The translations under genes were made by a program, and so were the position numbers. The notes under the pieces were generated by a model. It did not search any database. It saw only the letters and a list, made by a program, of their open reading frames with translations, and was not told the DNA's origin. From NCBI RefSeq assembly GCF_010122465.1, contig NZ_WLZY01000014.1:62001-126000 (forward strand): a stretch of DNA of 64,000 bases, given 5' to 3'. Source of the DNA: Phytoactinopolyspora mesophila (lineage in GTDB: Bacteria > Actinomycetota > Actinomycetes > Jiangellales > Jiangellaceae). How positions within the stretch are numbered: position 1 is the stretch's first letter; each line of letters begins with the position of its first letter. Below are positions 7,617-16,491 of this stretch, piece by piece.

Positions 7617-8971
7617 GATTCTCCGTGGGCGATGACCCGAAGCACTGTCTCGACATCGTCGACCACGATCGGATCGCCGCCTTGCGCCTGCCCCAGCTCG
7701 GTCTCGTAGGTTTCCAGGCGGCGCCAGTCGTCCCAGGTGAGCCGGTCGGCTCCACGTGAGGCGAGCAGCAGCTCGACATCCTCCGGCGATCCGCCAGGTG
7801 CGTTTCTGTCCGGCATGTCCGCGAGGATCGACTCCGCGACTTCGGCGGCGTCGGGGCGGTTGGTGCCGATCACGCCCGTGGGCCCCCTGCGCAGCCATCC
7901 GGTGACGTAGATGCCAGCAACCGGCCCGGAATGGTCGACCACACGGCCGTCATCTGACGGCACCGTGCCGGTGGCCTCATCGAACGGCAGCCCTGGAATC
8001 GGGCTGCCCCGGTACCCGATCGCCCGGATCAGCAACTCTGCGGTGAGGTGGAGTGGCCCAGCCGTGCCCGGGCGGGTTGGCTCGAGTTCGACGCCGGCGA
8101 CGGCGGTGTCGCCCAGGATCCGGACCGGCCGGCGCCAGAAGTGGAAGTGGATCCGCCGTGCTGCGTCGGTGGCCGGACGTTGTGCCCATTCGGTGGTGAC
8201 CTTGACGATGGTCTTGGCCTGGCGCCGGGTGTCGATCTCCGCCTGGTCCTCTGCCTCGAGTTTCAAACAGGCGGGATCGATCACGACATCGACGTCGTCC
8301 AGCTTGCCGATTTCGCGTAACTCGGGCGAGGTGAACTTCGCCTGGGCCGGTCCACGGCGGGCGACGACATGAACGTCGCGGAGTGTGCTGGCCTTCAGCG
8401 CGTCGACTACGGCACGCGGCATGCTGGTGGGGACGAGGCTCTCCGCATCGCGGGCCAGGATGCGGGCGATGTCGAGCGCGACGTTGCCGGCGCCGATCAC
8501 GACGGCGGTCCGCAGGTGCTCGGGAAGACTGATCTTCGGCGCTGCCGGGTGTCCGGTGTACCAAGCGACGAGCTCCGATGCCCCGATCGAGCCGGGGAGA
8601 TCCTCGCCGGCGATGTTAAGCCGGCGATCACCTCGCATCCCGGTCGAGACGGCCACCGCGTCGTACGACCGGCGGAGTTCCTCCAGCGTGACGTCCTTGC
8701 CGACGGTGACGTTGCCGAAGTATCGGGCCTCTGTGGTCTCGAAGCCTTGGGCCAGCACTCGGGAGATGCCGCGGGTCTTGGGATGGTCTGGAGCTACGCC
8801 GTAGCGCACCAGGCCGAACGGCGCGGGGGCGGCTTCGAACACGTCGATCCGGCGGAAGGTCCCAGCCTCGAGCAACTCGGCCAGCAAGTACAAGCCGGCC
8901 GGGCCAGCGCCGATGATCGCCGCGGTACGCGCCTTCGCGTGCTCCATTTCCTCATCCAACCAGATGTCCAT
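7613..8971 (-). CDS. fprA: NADPH-ferredoxin reductase FprA
   Basis: 452 residues, the usual length of mycobacterial-type FprA (adrenodoxin reductase-like). The FAD-binding GAGPAG motif is at residues 21-26 and an NADP-binding IGAGNVALDIARIL motif falls near residue 160. PFGLVRYGVAPDHPKTR is diagnostic, and the C-terminal YVTGWLRRGPTGVIGTNRPD contacts FAD. The enzyme passes electrons between NADPH and ferredoxins in the cytoplasm. The start is ATG 8971; an alternative ATG at 8947 would remove eight residues. It stands alone between the pectin and arsenite loci. Confidence 0.94.
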   Translation of the reverse strand: MDIWLDEEMEHAKARTAAIIGAGPAGLYLLAELLEAGTFRRIDVFEAAPAPFGLVRYGVAPDHPKTRGISRVLAQGFETTEARYFGNVTVGKDVTLEELRRSYDAVAVSTGMRGDRRLNIAGEDLPGSIGASELVAWYTGHPAAPKISLPEHLRTAVVIGAGNVALDIARILARDAESLVPTSMPRAVVDALKASTLRDVHVVARRGPAQAKFTSPELREIGKLDDVDVVIDPACLKLEAEDQAEIDTRRQAKTIVKVTTEWAQRPATDAARRIHFHFWRRPVRILGDTAVAGVELEPTRPGTAGPLHLTAELLIRAIGYRGSPIPGLPFDEATGTVPSDDGRVVDHSGPVAGIYVTGWLRRGPTGVIGTNRPDAAEVAESILADMPDRNAPGGSPEDVELLLASRGADRLTWDDWRRLETYETELGQAQGGDPIVVDDVETVLRVIAHGES

Positions 8972-8996
8972 GACCGGATGACAGAGTTGAGGCGAC

Positions 8997-10106
8997 TCAC
9001 ACTTGGCTCAGCGCCTGCTCATGCGGATACAGCCTGCGGCGAGCCCACAGCGCGACGTAAACGAGCCCCACGAGCACGGGCACTTCGATCAGCGGGCCGA
9101 CCACGCCGGCCAGAGCCTGCCCGCTGGTCACTCCGAAGACGCCGATCGATACGGCTATGGCCAGCTCGAAGTTGTTTCCGGCAGCGGTGAATGCGAGCGT
9201 CGTCGTCTTCTCGTAGCCGAACCCCAGCCGGTACCCGGCCAGGAAGGAGCCGGCGAACATGAGCACGAAGTACGCCAGCAGCGGCAGTGAGATCCGGGCC
9301 ACGTCGAGCGGATTGCCGACAATCGTGTCCCCTTGCAACGCGAACAGCGCGACGATGGTGAACAGTAACCCGTAGAGCGCCCATGGCCCCGCTTTCGGCA
9401 GGAACCGGTTCTCATACCAGTCGCGGCCCTTGACCCGCTCTCCTACGGTGCGGCTGAGATATCCAGCCAGCAGCGGTATCCCGAGGAAGACCAGCACCAT
9501 CGCCGCGATGGTCCAGACGGAGAAGCCGGCGCTGGTGGTCTCCAGCCCGAGCCAGCCAGGCAGCGTCTGCAGGTAGAACCATGCCAATGCGGAGAACGCG
9601 ATGATCTGGAAGACCGAGTTGACGACGACCAGCACGGCGGCTGCCTCACGGTCGCCGCATGCGAGATCGTTCCATATCAGCACCATCGCGATGCACCGGG
9701 CGAGCCCGACGATGATGAGGCCGGTCCGGTACTCCGGCAGGTCGGCCAGGAAGATCCATGCCAGCGCGAACATCAGGGCCGGCCCGGCGAGCCAGTTGAG
9801 CACGATCGACGTCACGAGCAACTTACGCTCGCCAGTGACCTGACGGGCTTCGTCGTAGCGCACTTTCGCCAAGACCGGATACATCATCACCAGCAGGCCG
9901 ATGGCGATCGGCAAGCTCACCGAGCCGATCTTGATGGCGTCCAGTGCTTCGTCCAGTCCCGGGACGACGTTGCCGAGGAGCAGGCCCGTAGCCATCGCGG
10001 CGGCGATCCACAACGGCAGGTACCGGTCCAGAGTGGAAAGCCGGGCCAGAACAGGAGCTTCGATGGACGTCTCAGAGCTGTTCGAGGGGTGGGCGCTCAC
10101 GGGCAC
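8997..10106 (-). CDS. ACR3-family arsenite efflux transporter
   Basis: 369 residues with about ten transmembrane segments. The segment GLIIVGLARCIAMVLIWNDLACGD contains the conserved Cys of ACR3 transporters, and TLAFTAAGNNFELAIAVSIGVFG is the second signature. It exports As(III) across the membrane using the proton gradient. The start at 10106 overlaps the end of the arsR-like gene by 10 nt, so expression is coupled to that regulator. The gene ends just before fprA. No arsenate reductase gene is visible. Confidence 0.94.
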   Translation of the reverse strand: MPVSAHPSNSSETSIEAPVLARLSTLDRYLPLWIAAAMATGLLLGNVVPGLDEALDAIKIGSVSLPIAIGLLVMMYPVLAKVRYDEARQVTGERKLLVTSIVLNWLAGPALMFALAWIFLADLPEYRTGLIIVGLARCIAMVLIWNDLACGDREAAAVLVVVNSVFQIIAFSALAWFYLQTLPGWLGLETTSAGFSVWTIAAMVLVFLGIPLLAGYLSRTVGERVKGRDWYENRFLPKAGPWALYGLLFTIVALFALQGDTIVGNPLDVARISLPLLAYFVLMFAGSFLAGYRLGFGYEKTTTLAFTAAGNNFELAIAVSIGVFGVTSGQALAGVVGPLIEVPVLVGLVYVALWARRRLYPHEQALSQV

Positions 10107-10435
10107 GGCCTCCGCACGTCAGCCTCGTCGACGATGGCCGCTGCCGCAGCCAATGCCTGGAGATATCCGGCAAGCTGCCGGACAACGCCGGCACTGAGCC
10201 GGTAGTACGTGTAGCGCCCGTGGGGCTCGATCTCGACGATGCCGGCCTGGCGCATCAGCCTCAGATGATTGGAGACATTGGTTTGACGAGCGCCGGTCAT
10301 CTCGACGATATGACAGGTACACAGCGCCTCTCGGGCGAGCAATTCAACGATTTGCAGGCGCAATGGGTCGGCCAGTATTCGTAGCCATTCGACGGGGCGA
10401 GTCGAACTCATATCAACGTCCACTGATGTCAGCAT
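10097..10435 (-). CDS. arsR: ArsR-family arsenite-responsive repressor
   Basis: 112 residues forming a winged helix-turn-helix (ADPLRLQIVELLA, then TNVSNHLRLMRQAGIVE as recognition helix). ALCTCHIVEMTG supplies the cysteine pair that binds As(III) in ArsR-type sensors. It is co-transcribed with, and overlaps, the ACR3 gene. ATG 10435 has no Shine-Dalgarno sequence, and an internal ATG at 10411 gives a 104-residue protein. A short inverted repeat ATCA-N8-TGAT (10412-10427) overlaps this start region and could be the operator, which would favour the internal start. The family is certain. The start is not. Confidence 0.9.
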   Translation of the reverse strand: MLTSVDVDMSSTRPVEWLRILADPLRLQIVELLAREALCTCHIVEMTGARQTNVSNHLRLMRQAGIVEIEPHGRYTYYRLSAGVVRQLAGYLQALAAAAAIVDEADVRRPCP

Positions 10436-10582
10436 CGGCTGATACGTTATGTGTCATGGCCGGATCGGTACAAACCGGCAGGTAGCCGAGTCCCCGCAGG
10501 TGTCCTCCGCAAGCGGATACGGGCGTTGTTCACCTGGACGTCGGCACGCGGACATGTATATGCCACACATTCCATCGCGTCC

Positions 10583-10626
10583 ATTCATGGTGCGTTCACT
10601 CGTATCCGGGAACGGTGTCACTTCGC
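10583..10626 (+). promoter_or_regulatory. Possible PHO box upstream of pstS
   Basis: Units in an 11-nt register read ATTCATGGTGC (10583) and GTTCACTCGTA (10594), with TGTCACTTCGC two units further on (10616). They resemble the actinobacterial PhoP direct-repeat core GTTCACC. A separate GTTCACCTGGA lies at 10528-10538. The position 66-110 nt before pstS suits phosphate-starvation control. The match is imperfect. Confidence 0.4.
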
Positions 10627-10691
10627 CTGCTTAGCGTCGGCGCTGTCAGCGAACAAGCGAAAGACCGACCCGATCCGGAAGGACATCCGAC

Positions 10692-11726
10692 GTGAAGATC
10701 AGCACTGCTCGTCGACGACTGGCGCCGCTTGCCGTCGTCAGTGCTGCGGCACTCGTCCTGGTCGCCTGTGGTGGCGACGACAACGGTGACGACACCAGCA
10801 CGACCGAGAACGACTCGTCCAGCGAGCAGACGCAGGACGACAACGAGGACGACGAGGAGTCGCCCGAAGCCAACGGTGAGCTTTCCGGCTCGGTCGTGGT
10901 TGATGGCTCGAGCACGGTTGCTCCCTTGGGGGAGGCCGCGGCGGAGCTCTTCATGATGGAGACCCCTGGCGTCCAGGTGACCGTCGGCACTTCCGGCACC
11001 GGCGGTGGCTTCGAGAAGTTCTGCAACGGCGAGACCGACATCTCCGAGGCTTCGCGAACGATCAAGGATGAGGAAGCCGATATCTGCGACGGCAACGGGA
11101 TCGCGTACGAAGGTCTCACCGTCGCCAACGATGCGCTGACGGTGCTCGTCCACCCGGACAATCCGGTGCAGTGCCTGAGCACGGAACAGCTCGGCCAGGT
11201 GTGGGCTCCCGACTCGGATGTCAGCCGTTGGGACGAGATCGACGGTATCGACTTCGACGCCGACCTCGACCTCTACGGGCCAGGCACGGACTCCGGTACG
11301 TTCGACTATTTCACCGAGGCGATCAACGGTGAAAGCGGTGCGCAGCGCACCGACTACAACAACATCGGTGAAGACGACAACACCGGCATCATCGGCGTCG
11401 AAGGTTCGGCCGGCGGCATGTTCTACGTCGGCTTCTCCTACTACGTGGAGAATCAGGACCGGGTGAAGGCACTCGAGATCGACGGGGGCGACGGCTGCGT
11501 CGCGCCTTCCGTGGAAACTGTGCAGGACGGCTCTTATACGCCGCTCGGCCGCGGGCTGTACATCTACCCGTCGGACACCGCTCTGGAGAAGCCTGAGGTG
11601 CTGGCGTTCATCGAGTACTTCATCAACAACGCCGATTCCATCGCCGCGGCGGCCGGCTTCATCGGCATGACCGACGAGCAGGCTGACGAAGCCCGCGCCC
11701 AGGTTCAGACCCTGGTCGGCGGCTGA
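10692..11726 (+). CDS. pstS: Phosphate ABC transporter substrate-binding lipoprotein PstS
   Basis: 344 residues. The lipoprotein signal ends LVLVAC (lipid-modified Cys26) and is followed by an acidic Ser/Thr/Asp linker. The phosphate-binding loops VDGSSTVAPLGEAAAELF and GTSGTGGGFEKFCNGETDISEASR are characteristic of PstS. It captures phosphate outside the membrane and hands it to PstCA. GTG 10692 has GGAAGGA about 8 nt upstream. It leads the pstSCAB operon, and the next gene starts 9 nt after its stop. Confidence 0.96.
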   Translation: MKISTARRRLAPLAVVSAAALVLVACGGDDNGDDTSTTENDSSSEQTQDDNEDDEESPEANGELSGSVVVDGSSTVAPLGEAAAELFMMETPGVQVTVGTSGTGGGFEKFCNGETDISEASRTIKDEEADICDGNGIAYEGLTVANDALTVLVHPDNPVQCLSTEQLGQVWAPDSDVSRWDEIDGIDFDADLDLYGPGTDSGTFDYFTEAINGESGAQRTDYNNIGEDDNTGIIGVEGSAGGMFYVGFSYYVENQDRVKALEIDGGDGCVAPSVETVQDGSYTPLGRGLYIYPSDTALEKPEVLAFIEYFINNADSIAAAAGFIGMTDEQADEARAQVQTLVGG

Positions 11727-11735
11727 CGGCCGACG

Positions 11736-12695
11736 ATGGCCATGCGTGGCGTCATCGATGCCTCCAGCGCCGGTGCGGAGTCTCCGCGCCGGTCGCTGGA
11801 GGCGCCCAGCCCTAGGTACGGCGAGAAGGCGATCAAGGTCTTCCTCGGCGCCTGCGGAGGGCTATCGGTCCTGGTCACCGCTGGGATCGTCCTCTCGCTG
11901 GCGTTCGGTGCGATCGACTTCTTCCGGGAGGTCCCGGTCCACGAGTTCCTCTTCGGTACGACGTGGGCTCCGTCGTTCTCGCCCTCACACTTCGGAGTGC
12001 TGCCGATCGTCACCGGCACGCTCAACATCGTGTTCTGGGCGCTGGCTGTGTCCGTCCCGGTGGGGCTGGCCTCGGCGATCTACCTGAGCGAATACGCGCC
12101 GAATCGGGTTCGCAAGACCATCAAACCCATGCTGGAGGTGCTCGAAGGCATCCCGACCGTGGCCATCGGCCTGTTCGCCTTGATGTTCCTCCGGCCGCTG
12201 GTCGCAGACGTCCTGCCGTTCCTCGACTGGGGCGGTGTCCACTCGATCGGCGTGGCCGGTATCGCCGTCGGCCTGCTCATCGTGCCGCTGGTCGCGTCGA
12301 TCTCCGACGACGCGATGCGTGCCGTTCCGCGAGGTTTGCGCGAAGGAGCCTATGCCCTCGGGGCGAGCAAACTCCGGGTGTCGCTGAGGGTGGTGTTTCC
12401 GGCTGCCATCTCCGGGATAGTCGCGGCCGTGGTGCTGGCGGTGTCTCGCGCCATCGGCGAAACCATGGTGGTGCTGCTGGCCGGCGGCGCCCGGGCACAG
12501 ATCACCGGCGATCCCACGGCGTCCTCCCAGACGATGACCGCGTACATCGGTCAGACGGCGACCGGTGAGATCGCGTTCGGAACGATCGCGTACTACACGA
12601 TCTTCGCGGTCGGTGCCCTGCTGTTCGTCATGACCCTGATCATGAACCTCTTCGCCATCCGCTTGGTCCGTCGTTTCCGTGAGGTGTACGAGTAG
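11736..12695 (+). CDS. pstC: Phosphate ABC transporter permease PstC
   Basis: 319 residues with six membrane segments. LEGIPTVAIGLFALMFLRPL and the EAA loop VPRGLREGAYALGASKLRVSLR are typical of PstC. A cytoplasmic N-terminus of about 40 residues precedes the first hydrophobic segment. It forms the phosphate channel with PstA. Its stop codon directly abuts the ATG of pstA, so translation is likely coupled. Confidence 0.96.
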   Translation: MAMRGVIDASSAGAESPRRSLEAPSPRYGEKAIKVFLGACGGLSVLVTAGIVLSLAFGAIDFFREVPVHEFLFGTTWAPSFSPSHFGVLPIVTGTLNIVFWALAVSVPVGLASAIYLSEYAPNRVRKTIKPMLEVLEGIPTVAIGLFALMFLRPLVADVLPFLDWGGVHSIGVAGIAVGLLIVPLVASISDDAMRAVPRGLREGAYALGASKLRVSLRVVFPAAISGIVAAVVLAVSRAIGETMVVLLAGGARAQITGDPTASSQTMTAYIGQTATGEIAFGTIAYYTIFAVGALLFVMTLIMNLFAIRLVRRFREVYE

Positions 12696-13643
12696 ATGTC
12701 CACCGATGAGAAGGCCCCGCCTCGCACGGCACGTACCCGGCTTGCCGTGGCAGGTGCGCGCGCCACTACCGAGAGTGTTCTCGGGGCTCGTTCCCGTGGT
12801 GACAGGATCAGCAACCGGCTCTTCCAGGCGGTGCTCCTGCTCGGTCTGTCGGTTGCCATCGCCGGGCTCGCGACGATGGTCATCTGGGCGTTCGTCGAAG
12901 GTTCACCTCGGCTCAACACGGCGCTGTTCACCGCGGGACCATCGACGCTGAACATCGAGCAGGCCGGGTACCGGCCGGCCATCCTCGGCTCCCTCCTGGT
13001 GATCGGCGGTGTCATCGTGCTCATCCTGCCGCTGGGCGTGGGCGCCGCGGTATATCTGGAGGAATACGCTGACAAGTCTCGCTGGTGGAACCGGCTGTTC
13101 GAGCTGAACATCCAGAATCTCGCCGGTGTGCCGTCGATCGTGTTCGGCATCCTGGGGCTGGCGTTCATCGTCCGTCAGCCGTTGGGCCTCGGGTTCGTTC
13201 CAGCAGCTGGCGCGCTCACCATCGCATTGCTCGTGTTGCCCACCGTGATTCTGGCCGCGCGGGAGGCACTGCGTGCCGTGCCGCCGTCGATTCGTGAGGG
13301 CTCACTCGCGCTCGGGGCTACCCAATGGCAGACCACCTGGCGTCAGGTGCTGCCGGCGGCGATGTCTGGAATCCTGACCGGGGTCATCCTCGCCGTCGCC
13401 CGGGCGGTCGGAGAGGCTGCGCCACTGCTCCTTGTGGGGGCTGTCACGTTTGTGACCTTCGACCCGAGCTTCTTCGATCCGGGCTTCACGACCCTGCCGA
13501 CCCAGATCTTCGACTGGGCTGGTCGTCCGCAAGAGGAATTCCAAGTGCTGGCGGCCGCAGGGGTGCTGATCATGCTGGCATTGGTGCTGGTCATGAACTC
13601 GTTTGCGGTCTGGCTACGCAACCGTTTCGAACAGAAGTGGTAG
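12696..13643 (+). CDS. pstA: Phosphate ABC transporter permease PstA
   Basis: 315 residues, six membrane segments after a polar N-terminus of about 45 residues. The motif [22 protein letters not shown] and the EAA loop [21 protein letters not shown] identify PstA. It pairs with PstC in the membrane. The ATG follows the pstC stop with no gap, and pstB begins shortly after. Confidence 0.96.
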   Translation: MSTDEKAPPRTARTRLAVAGARATTESVLGARSRGDRISNRLFQAVLLLGLSVAIAGLATMVIWAFVEGSPRLNTALFTAGPSTLNIEQAGYRPAILGSLLVIGGVIVLILPLGVGAAVYLEEYADKSRWWNRLFELNIQNLAGVPSIVFGILGLAFIVRQPLGLGFVPAAGALTIALLVLPTVILAAREALRAVPPSIREGSLALGATQWQTTWRQVLPAAMSGILTGVILAVARAVGEAAPLLLVGAVTFVTFDPSFFDPGFTTLPTQIFDWAGRPQEEFQVLAAAGVLIMLALVLVMNSFAVWLRNRFEQKW

Positions 13644-13728
13644 GTGCCTTCCGGTGACCGACAACCTGACGCAGGAGATCACGCGTCCCCAGCCACGCGA
13701 GGCTGGCAAGAGCAAGGAGGCCGCCCGA

Positions 13729-14574
13729 GTGCAAGAACATGCCGAGATCTCGGTACGCCCGGAAGAGTTCCGGCAGCGTGGCGACGTCGAGCATCGAGAG
13801 AAGACGTTCGAACTCAACCACGTTTCGGTGTCGTATGGAGACTCACGCGCGGTCCACGACGTGTCGATCGACATCTTCCACAAGAACATCACCGCGTTGA
13901 TCGGACCGTCCGGGTGTGGCAAGAGCACACTTCTGCGCTCACTCAACCGAATGAACGACCTCATTCCGAGTGCTCGTGTCGAGGGCGAGCTGCTCTACCA
14001 CGGCGAGGACATTTATGGACCGAAGGTCGATCCGGTCCAGGTTCGCAAGGTCATCGGCATGGTCTTCCAGAAACCGAACCCCTTCCCCAAGTCGATCTAC
14101 GACAACGTCGCCTTCGGCCCACGCACAACTGGGATGAAAGGCGACATGGACGACATCGTGGAGACCGCGCTTCGCCGGGCCGGGTTGTGGGACGAGGTGA
14201 AAGACCGGCTCGACGACAACGCCTACGGCATGTCCGGCGGTCAACAGCAGCGACTCTGTATCGCCCGATGTATCGCGGTCGAACCGGATGTGATCTTGAT
14301 GGACGAGCCGTGTTCCGCGCTGGACCCGATATCCACTGGACGGATCGAAGACCTGATGCTGGAGCTCAAGGAGCGTTTCTCGATCGTCATCGTGACGCAC
14401 AACATGCAGCAGGCCGCCCGGGTCTCCGACATGACGGCTTTCCTCATGGTGGAGCTCACGGCGGACGAGAAGAGCCGGTGGGGAGAGTTGATCGAGTACG
14501 ACGACACCGCGAAGATCTTCACCAATCCGTCCGACAGCCGGACCGAGGACTACATCAGCGGCAAGGTGGGCTGA
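13729..14574 (+). CDS. pstB: Phosphate ABC transporter ATPase PstB
   Basis: 281 residues from GTG 13729, which has a perfect AAGGAGG 8 nt upstream. An in-frame GTG at 13654 would give a 306-residue form with a weaker ribosome-binding site. Walker A is GPSGCGKST, the ABC signature is [16 protein letters not shown], and Walker B is [33 protein letters not shown] is specific to PstB. It hydrolyses ATP to drive phosphate import through PstCA. It is the last gene of the operon; no phoU follows. Confidence 0.94.
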   Translation: MQEHAEISVRPEEFRQRGDVEHREKTFELNHVSVSYGDSRAVHDVSIDIFHKNITALIGPSGCGKSTLLRSLNRMNDLIPSARVEGELLYHGEDIYGPKVDPVQVRKVIGMVFQKPNPFPKSIYDNVAFGPRTTGMKGDMDDIVETALRRAGLWDEVKDRLDDNAYGMSGGQQQRLCIARCIAVEPDVILMDEPCSALDPISTGRIEDLMLELKERFSIVIVTHNMQQAARVSDMTAFLMVELTADEKSRWGELIEYDDTAKIFTNPSDSRTEDYISGKVG

Positions 14575-14596
14575 CGGAACTCGCCTCCCTGCCCAC

Positions 14597-14690
14597 CCGG
14601 TGATCGTCAGTGCGTTGTGGTCGCTGTGAGGTGATCATCAGTATGCCGTGGTCGCGGGCTAACAACCACAACGTACTGACGATCACCGGG
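14597..14690. repeat. Three-copy intergenic repeat forming a large hairpin after pstB
   Basis: The unit GGTGATCGTCAGTGCGTTGT occurs at about 14599 (plus), degenerate at 14630 (plus) and inverted at 14666-14688. The outer copies pair over 23 bp with one mismatch and enclose the middle copy. The element fills the gap between convergent pstB and the thrE-like gene and may end transcription from both. It could also be a small REP-like repeat family. Confidence 0.65.
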
Positions 14691-14737
14691 GAGGGCGTCG
14701 GGGTGCGGACCCTCTGAGATTGGCTCGGCATGGGAAA

Positions 14738-16216
14738 TTAAGTGCGGCTGCCGCGGGCTCGTTGCAGTACTCGGCGCTGCCAGCGGTCCATCCTGGTACG
14801 CAGCGGGCTCGCCAAGAACTCCCCGAGCGTCACGCCGGCGGCCAGCGCCAGCCCCACGCCTAGCGCGCCGAACAACATGCCCGCACCGGCCACGAGGTCG
14901 TCGGCATCGACCATCGTGAACATCGACTGGTAGATGAGCAGTCCGGGCAGCAGCGGGGTGATACCGCAGACCGAGACGGCCAGCGCGGGGGCGCCCAGGC
15001 GCTCGGCCACTCCGGCGGCGAGGACACCAACCACCAGCGCGGCGACGAAGGACGAGCCGGCTGGTCCTAGGCCGAAGTCGTTCACGATGAGAAACACCCC
15101 AGCGGAGACAGCGCCTACCGCGGAAGCCACCCCGACCGTGCGGAGGCGACTGTATGACGCCAGTCCCCACGCGCCCGCGATGACACCCCCGGCCAGAACC
15201 TGAACCCCGAAGGGTGTGCTCAACGCACTGTGATCGGTGATGTGCAGAGGCACACCGATCCGGTGACCGAGATCCAGGACGAAGCCGACGCCGACGACGA
15301 TCCCGATGGTGTAGAGCGCGACCTCGAATGATCGTGCCGCGGCGGTGAGCGGGAAGCCCGAGATGGCGTCTTCCGCGGCGCCGACCAGGGAAAGCCCCGC
15401 GAGAAGGACGACGATGCCGGCTGCCACGACGAGCGACGGCGCGATCAGCTGCGGTGACCAATCGAAAGTGGAACGGCCCCAGTTCAGGAAGAGCGCTACC
15501 CCCGTGGCAATGCCGGCACCGATGGCCTGCTGGAACATGTACGGCAAGCCTTTGTGCCGCAGCCAGCGCAGCGTCCGGTCGATGATCATCGTGGTGGCCG
15601 CGGCGATCGCGGCGGCCAGCCAGGAGCCATTCAGCAGGATCGCCACCCCGGCGGCCATGGCGCCGAGCGCGAGCGTGACCACCCACCGCCGGTATGGGTG
15701 CGGCGTCTTGCGGATCTCATCCAGCCGCTCGCGTGCCCCATTCAGGTCGAGTTCTCCGCGGTCAACCGCGTCGACCATCTCCATGAGGTCGGCCAGGCGG
15801 CTGTAGTCCGCTGTGCGAACACTGATGACGCGCACCTTGGTGATCGGATCGTCGTCTCGGTCGATGGACACGGTGATCGACACGAACGTGATGTCCACCT
15901 GGCAAGACGTGACGCCGAACCCCGCGGCGAGCCGGAGCAGGGCGGCCGTTGTGTCGGCGACCGGCGCCCCGGTGGTGATCAGTGCTTCGCCGGTGCGCAG
16001 GACCAGATCGAGTACCGATCGCTCGACCTCGGCCGCGAGCCCGCTGTTGGGCGGCGGCAGCGCGATGGGGACGGTGGGCGGTCCGGAACCGGTGAAAGCG
16101 CGGCGTGCGCGGTCGCGGAGGGGGCGGCCGAACCGGTCGACCGACTTGTTGGAGGAGGCCGACGCCGCGGGAGGGGGAGGCGGAGGCGGACCAGCCGGTG
16201 GATAAGACTTACTCAC
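14738..16216 (-). CDS. Threonine/serine exporter family protein (ThrE/DUF1212)
   Basis: 492 residues. A Pro-rich N-terminus (PPAGPPPPPPPAAS) is followed by the soluble ThrE/DUF1212 domain (VERSVLDLVLRTGEALITTGAPV, then DITFVSITVSIDRD) and about ten membrane segments from residue 185 onward. ThrE exports threonine and serine in Corynebacterium. The substrate here is inferred. It is transcribed alone, convergent with pstB and divergent from the nitrate cluster. Confidence 0.86.
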   Translation of the reverse strand: MSKSYPPAGPPPPPPPAASASSNKSVDRFGRPLRDRARRAFTGSGPPTVPIALPPPNSGLAAEVERSVLDLVLRTGEALITTGAPVADTTAALLRLAAGFGVTSCQVDITFVSITVSIDRDDDPITKVRVISVRTADYSRLADLMEMVDAVDRGELDLNGARERLDEIRKTPHPYRRWVVTLALGAMAAGVAILLNGSWLAAAIAAATTMIIDRTLRWLRHKGLPYMFQQAIGAGIATGVALFLNWGRSTFDWSPQLIAPSLVVAAGIVVLLAGLSLVGAAEDAISGFPLTAAARSFEVALYTIGIVVGVGFVLDLGHRIGVPLHITDHSALSTPFGVQVLAGGVIAGAWGLASYSRLRTVGVASAVGAVSAGVFLIVNDFGLGPAGSSFVAALVVGVLAAGVAERLGAPALAVSVCGITPLLPGLLIYQSMFTMVDADDLVAGAGMLFGALGVGLALAAGVTLGEFLASPLRTRMDRWQRRVLQRARGSRT

Positions 16217-16348
16217 AGCCCACCACAGTATGTGCTGAAGGCGGCATCGTACTACCGATCCGCGGGGTGCTGAAGATCAAGTATGACCTGCGAAGACGAT
16301 CCGTCTCACAGAGCCGGAGCGCGCCGGGTGAGAAGACTGTGACATCCG

Positions 16349-16379
16349 CGCGTTACGCATGCGACGGGCTTGTAACGCG
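16349..16379. promoter_or_regulatory. Inverted repeat upstream of the nitrate assimilation cluster
   Basis: CGCGTTAC (16349-16356) and GTAACGCG (16372-16379) form a perfect 8-bp inverted repeat with a 15-nt spacer, about 113 nt before the transporter start. The GTTAC/GTAAC half sites recall GlnR elements, but their 20-bp spacing does not fit the usual GlnR box. A nitrogen-control operator is plausible. Confidence 0.4.
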
Positions 16380-16491
16380 ACATCCATATCGTCGTTTCCA
16401 ACCGGGCCATTCGAACATTTCGTCCGGCTTCCCGGGCCGCAGTGTCGCCGCCACGGAAATAGCTCCAGCATCTGGCTCAGCGGAGGCGATG

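Noticed and set aside
10449-10634. Short frames in the arsR-pstS gap
   Set aside because: No ribosome-binding site, biased composition or family resemblance; the region is better explained as promoter and regulatory DNA.
16349-16379. A canonical GlnR box
   Set aside because: The GTTAC/GTAAC elements are 20 bp apart and inverted; the GTNAC-N6-GNAAC pattern is not satisfied.
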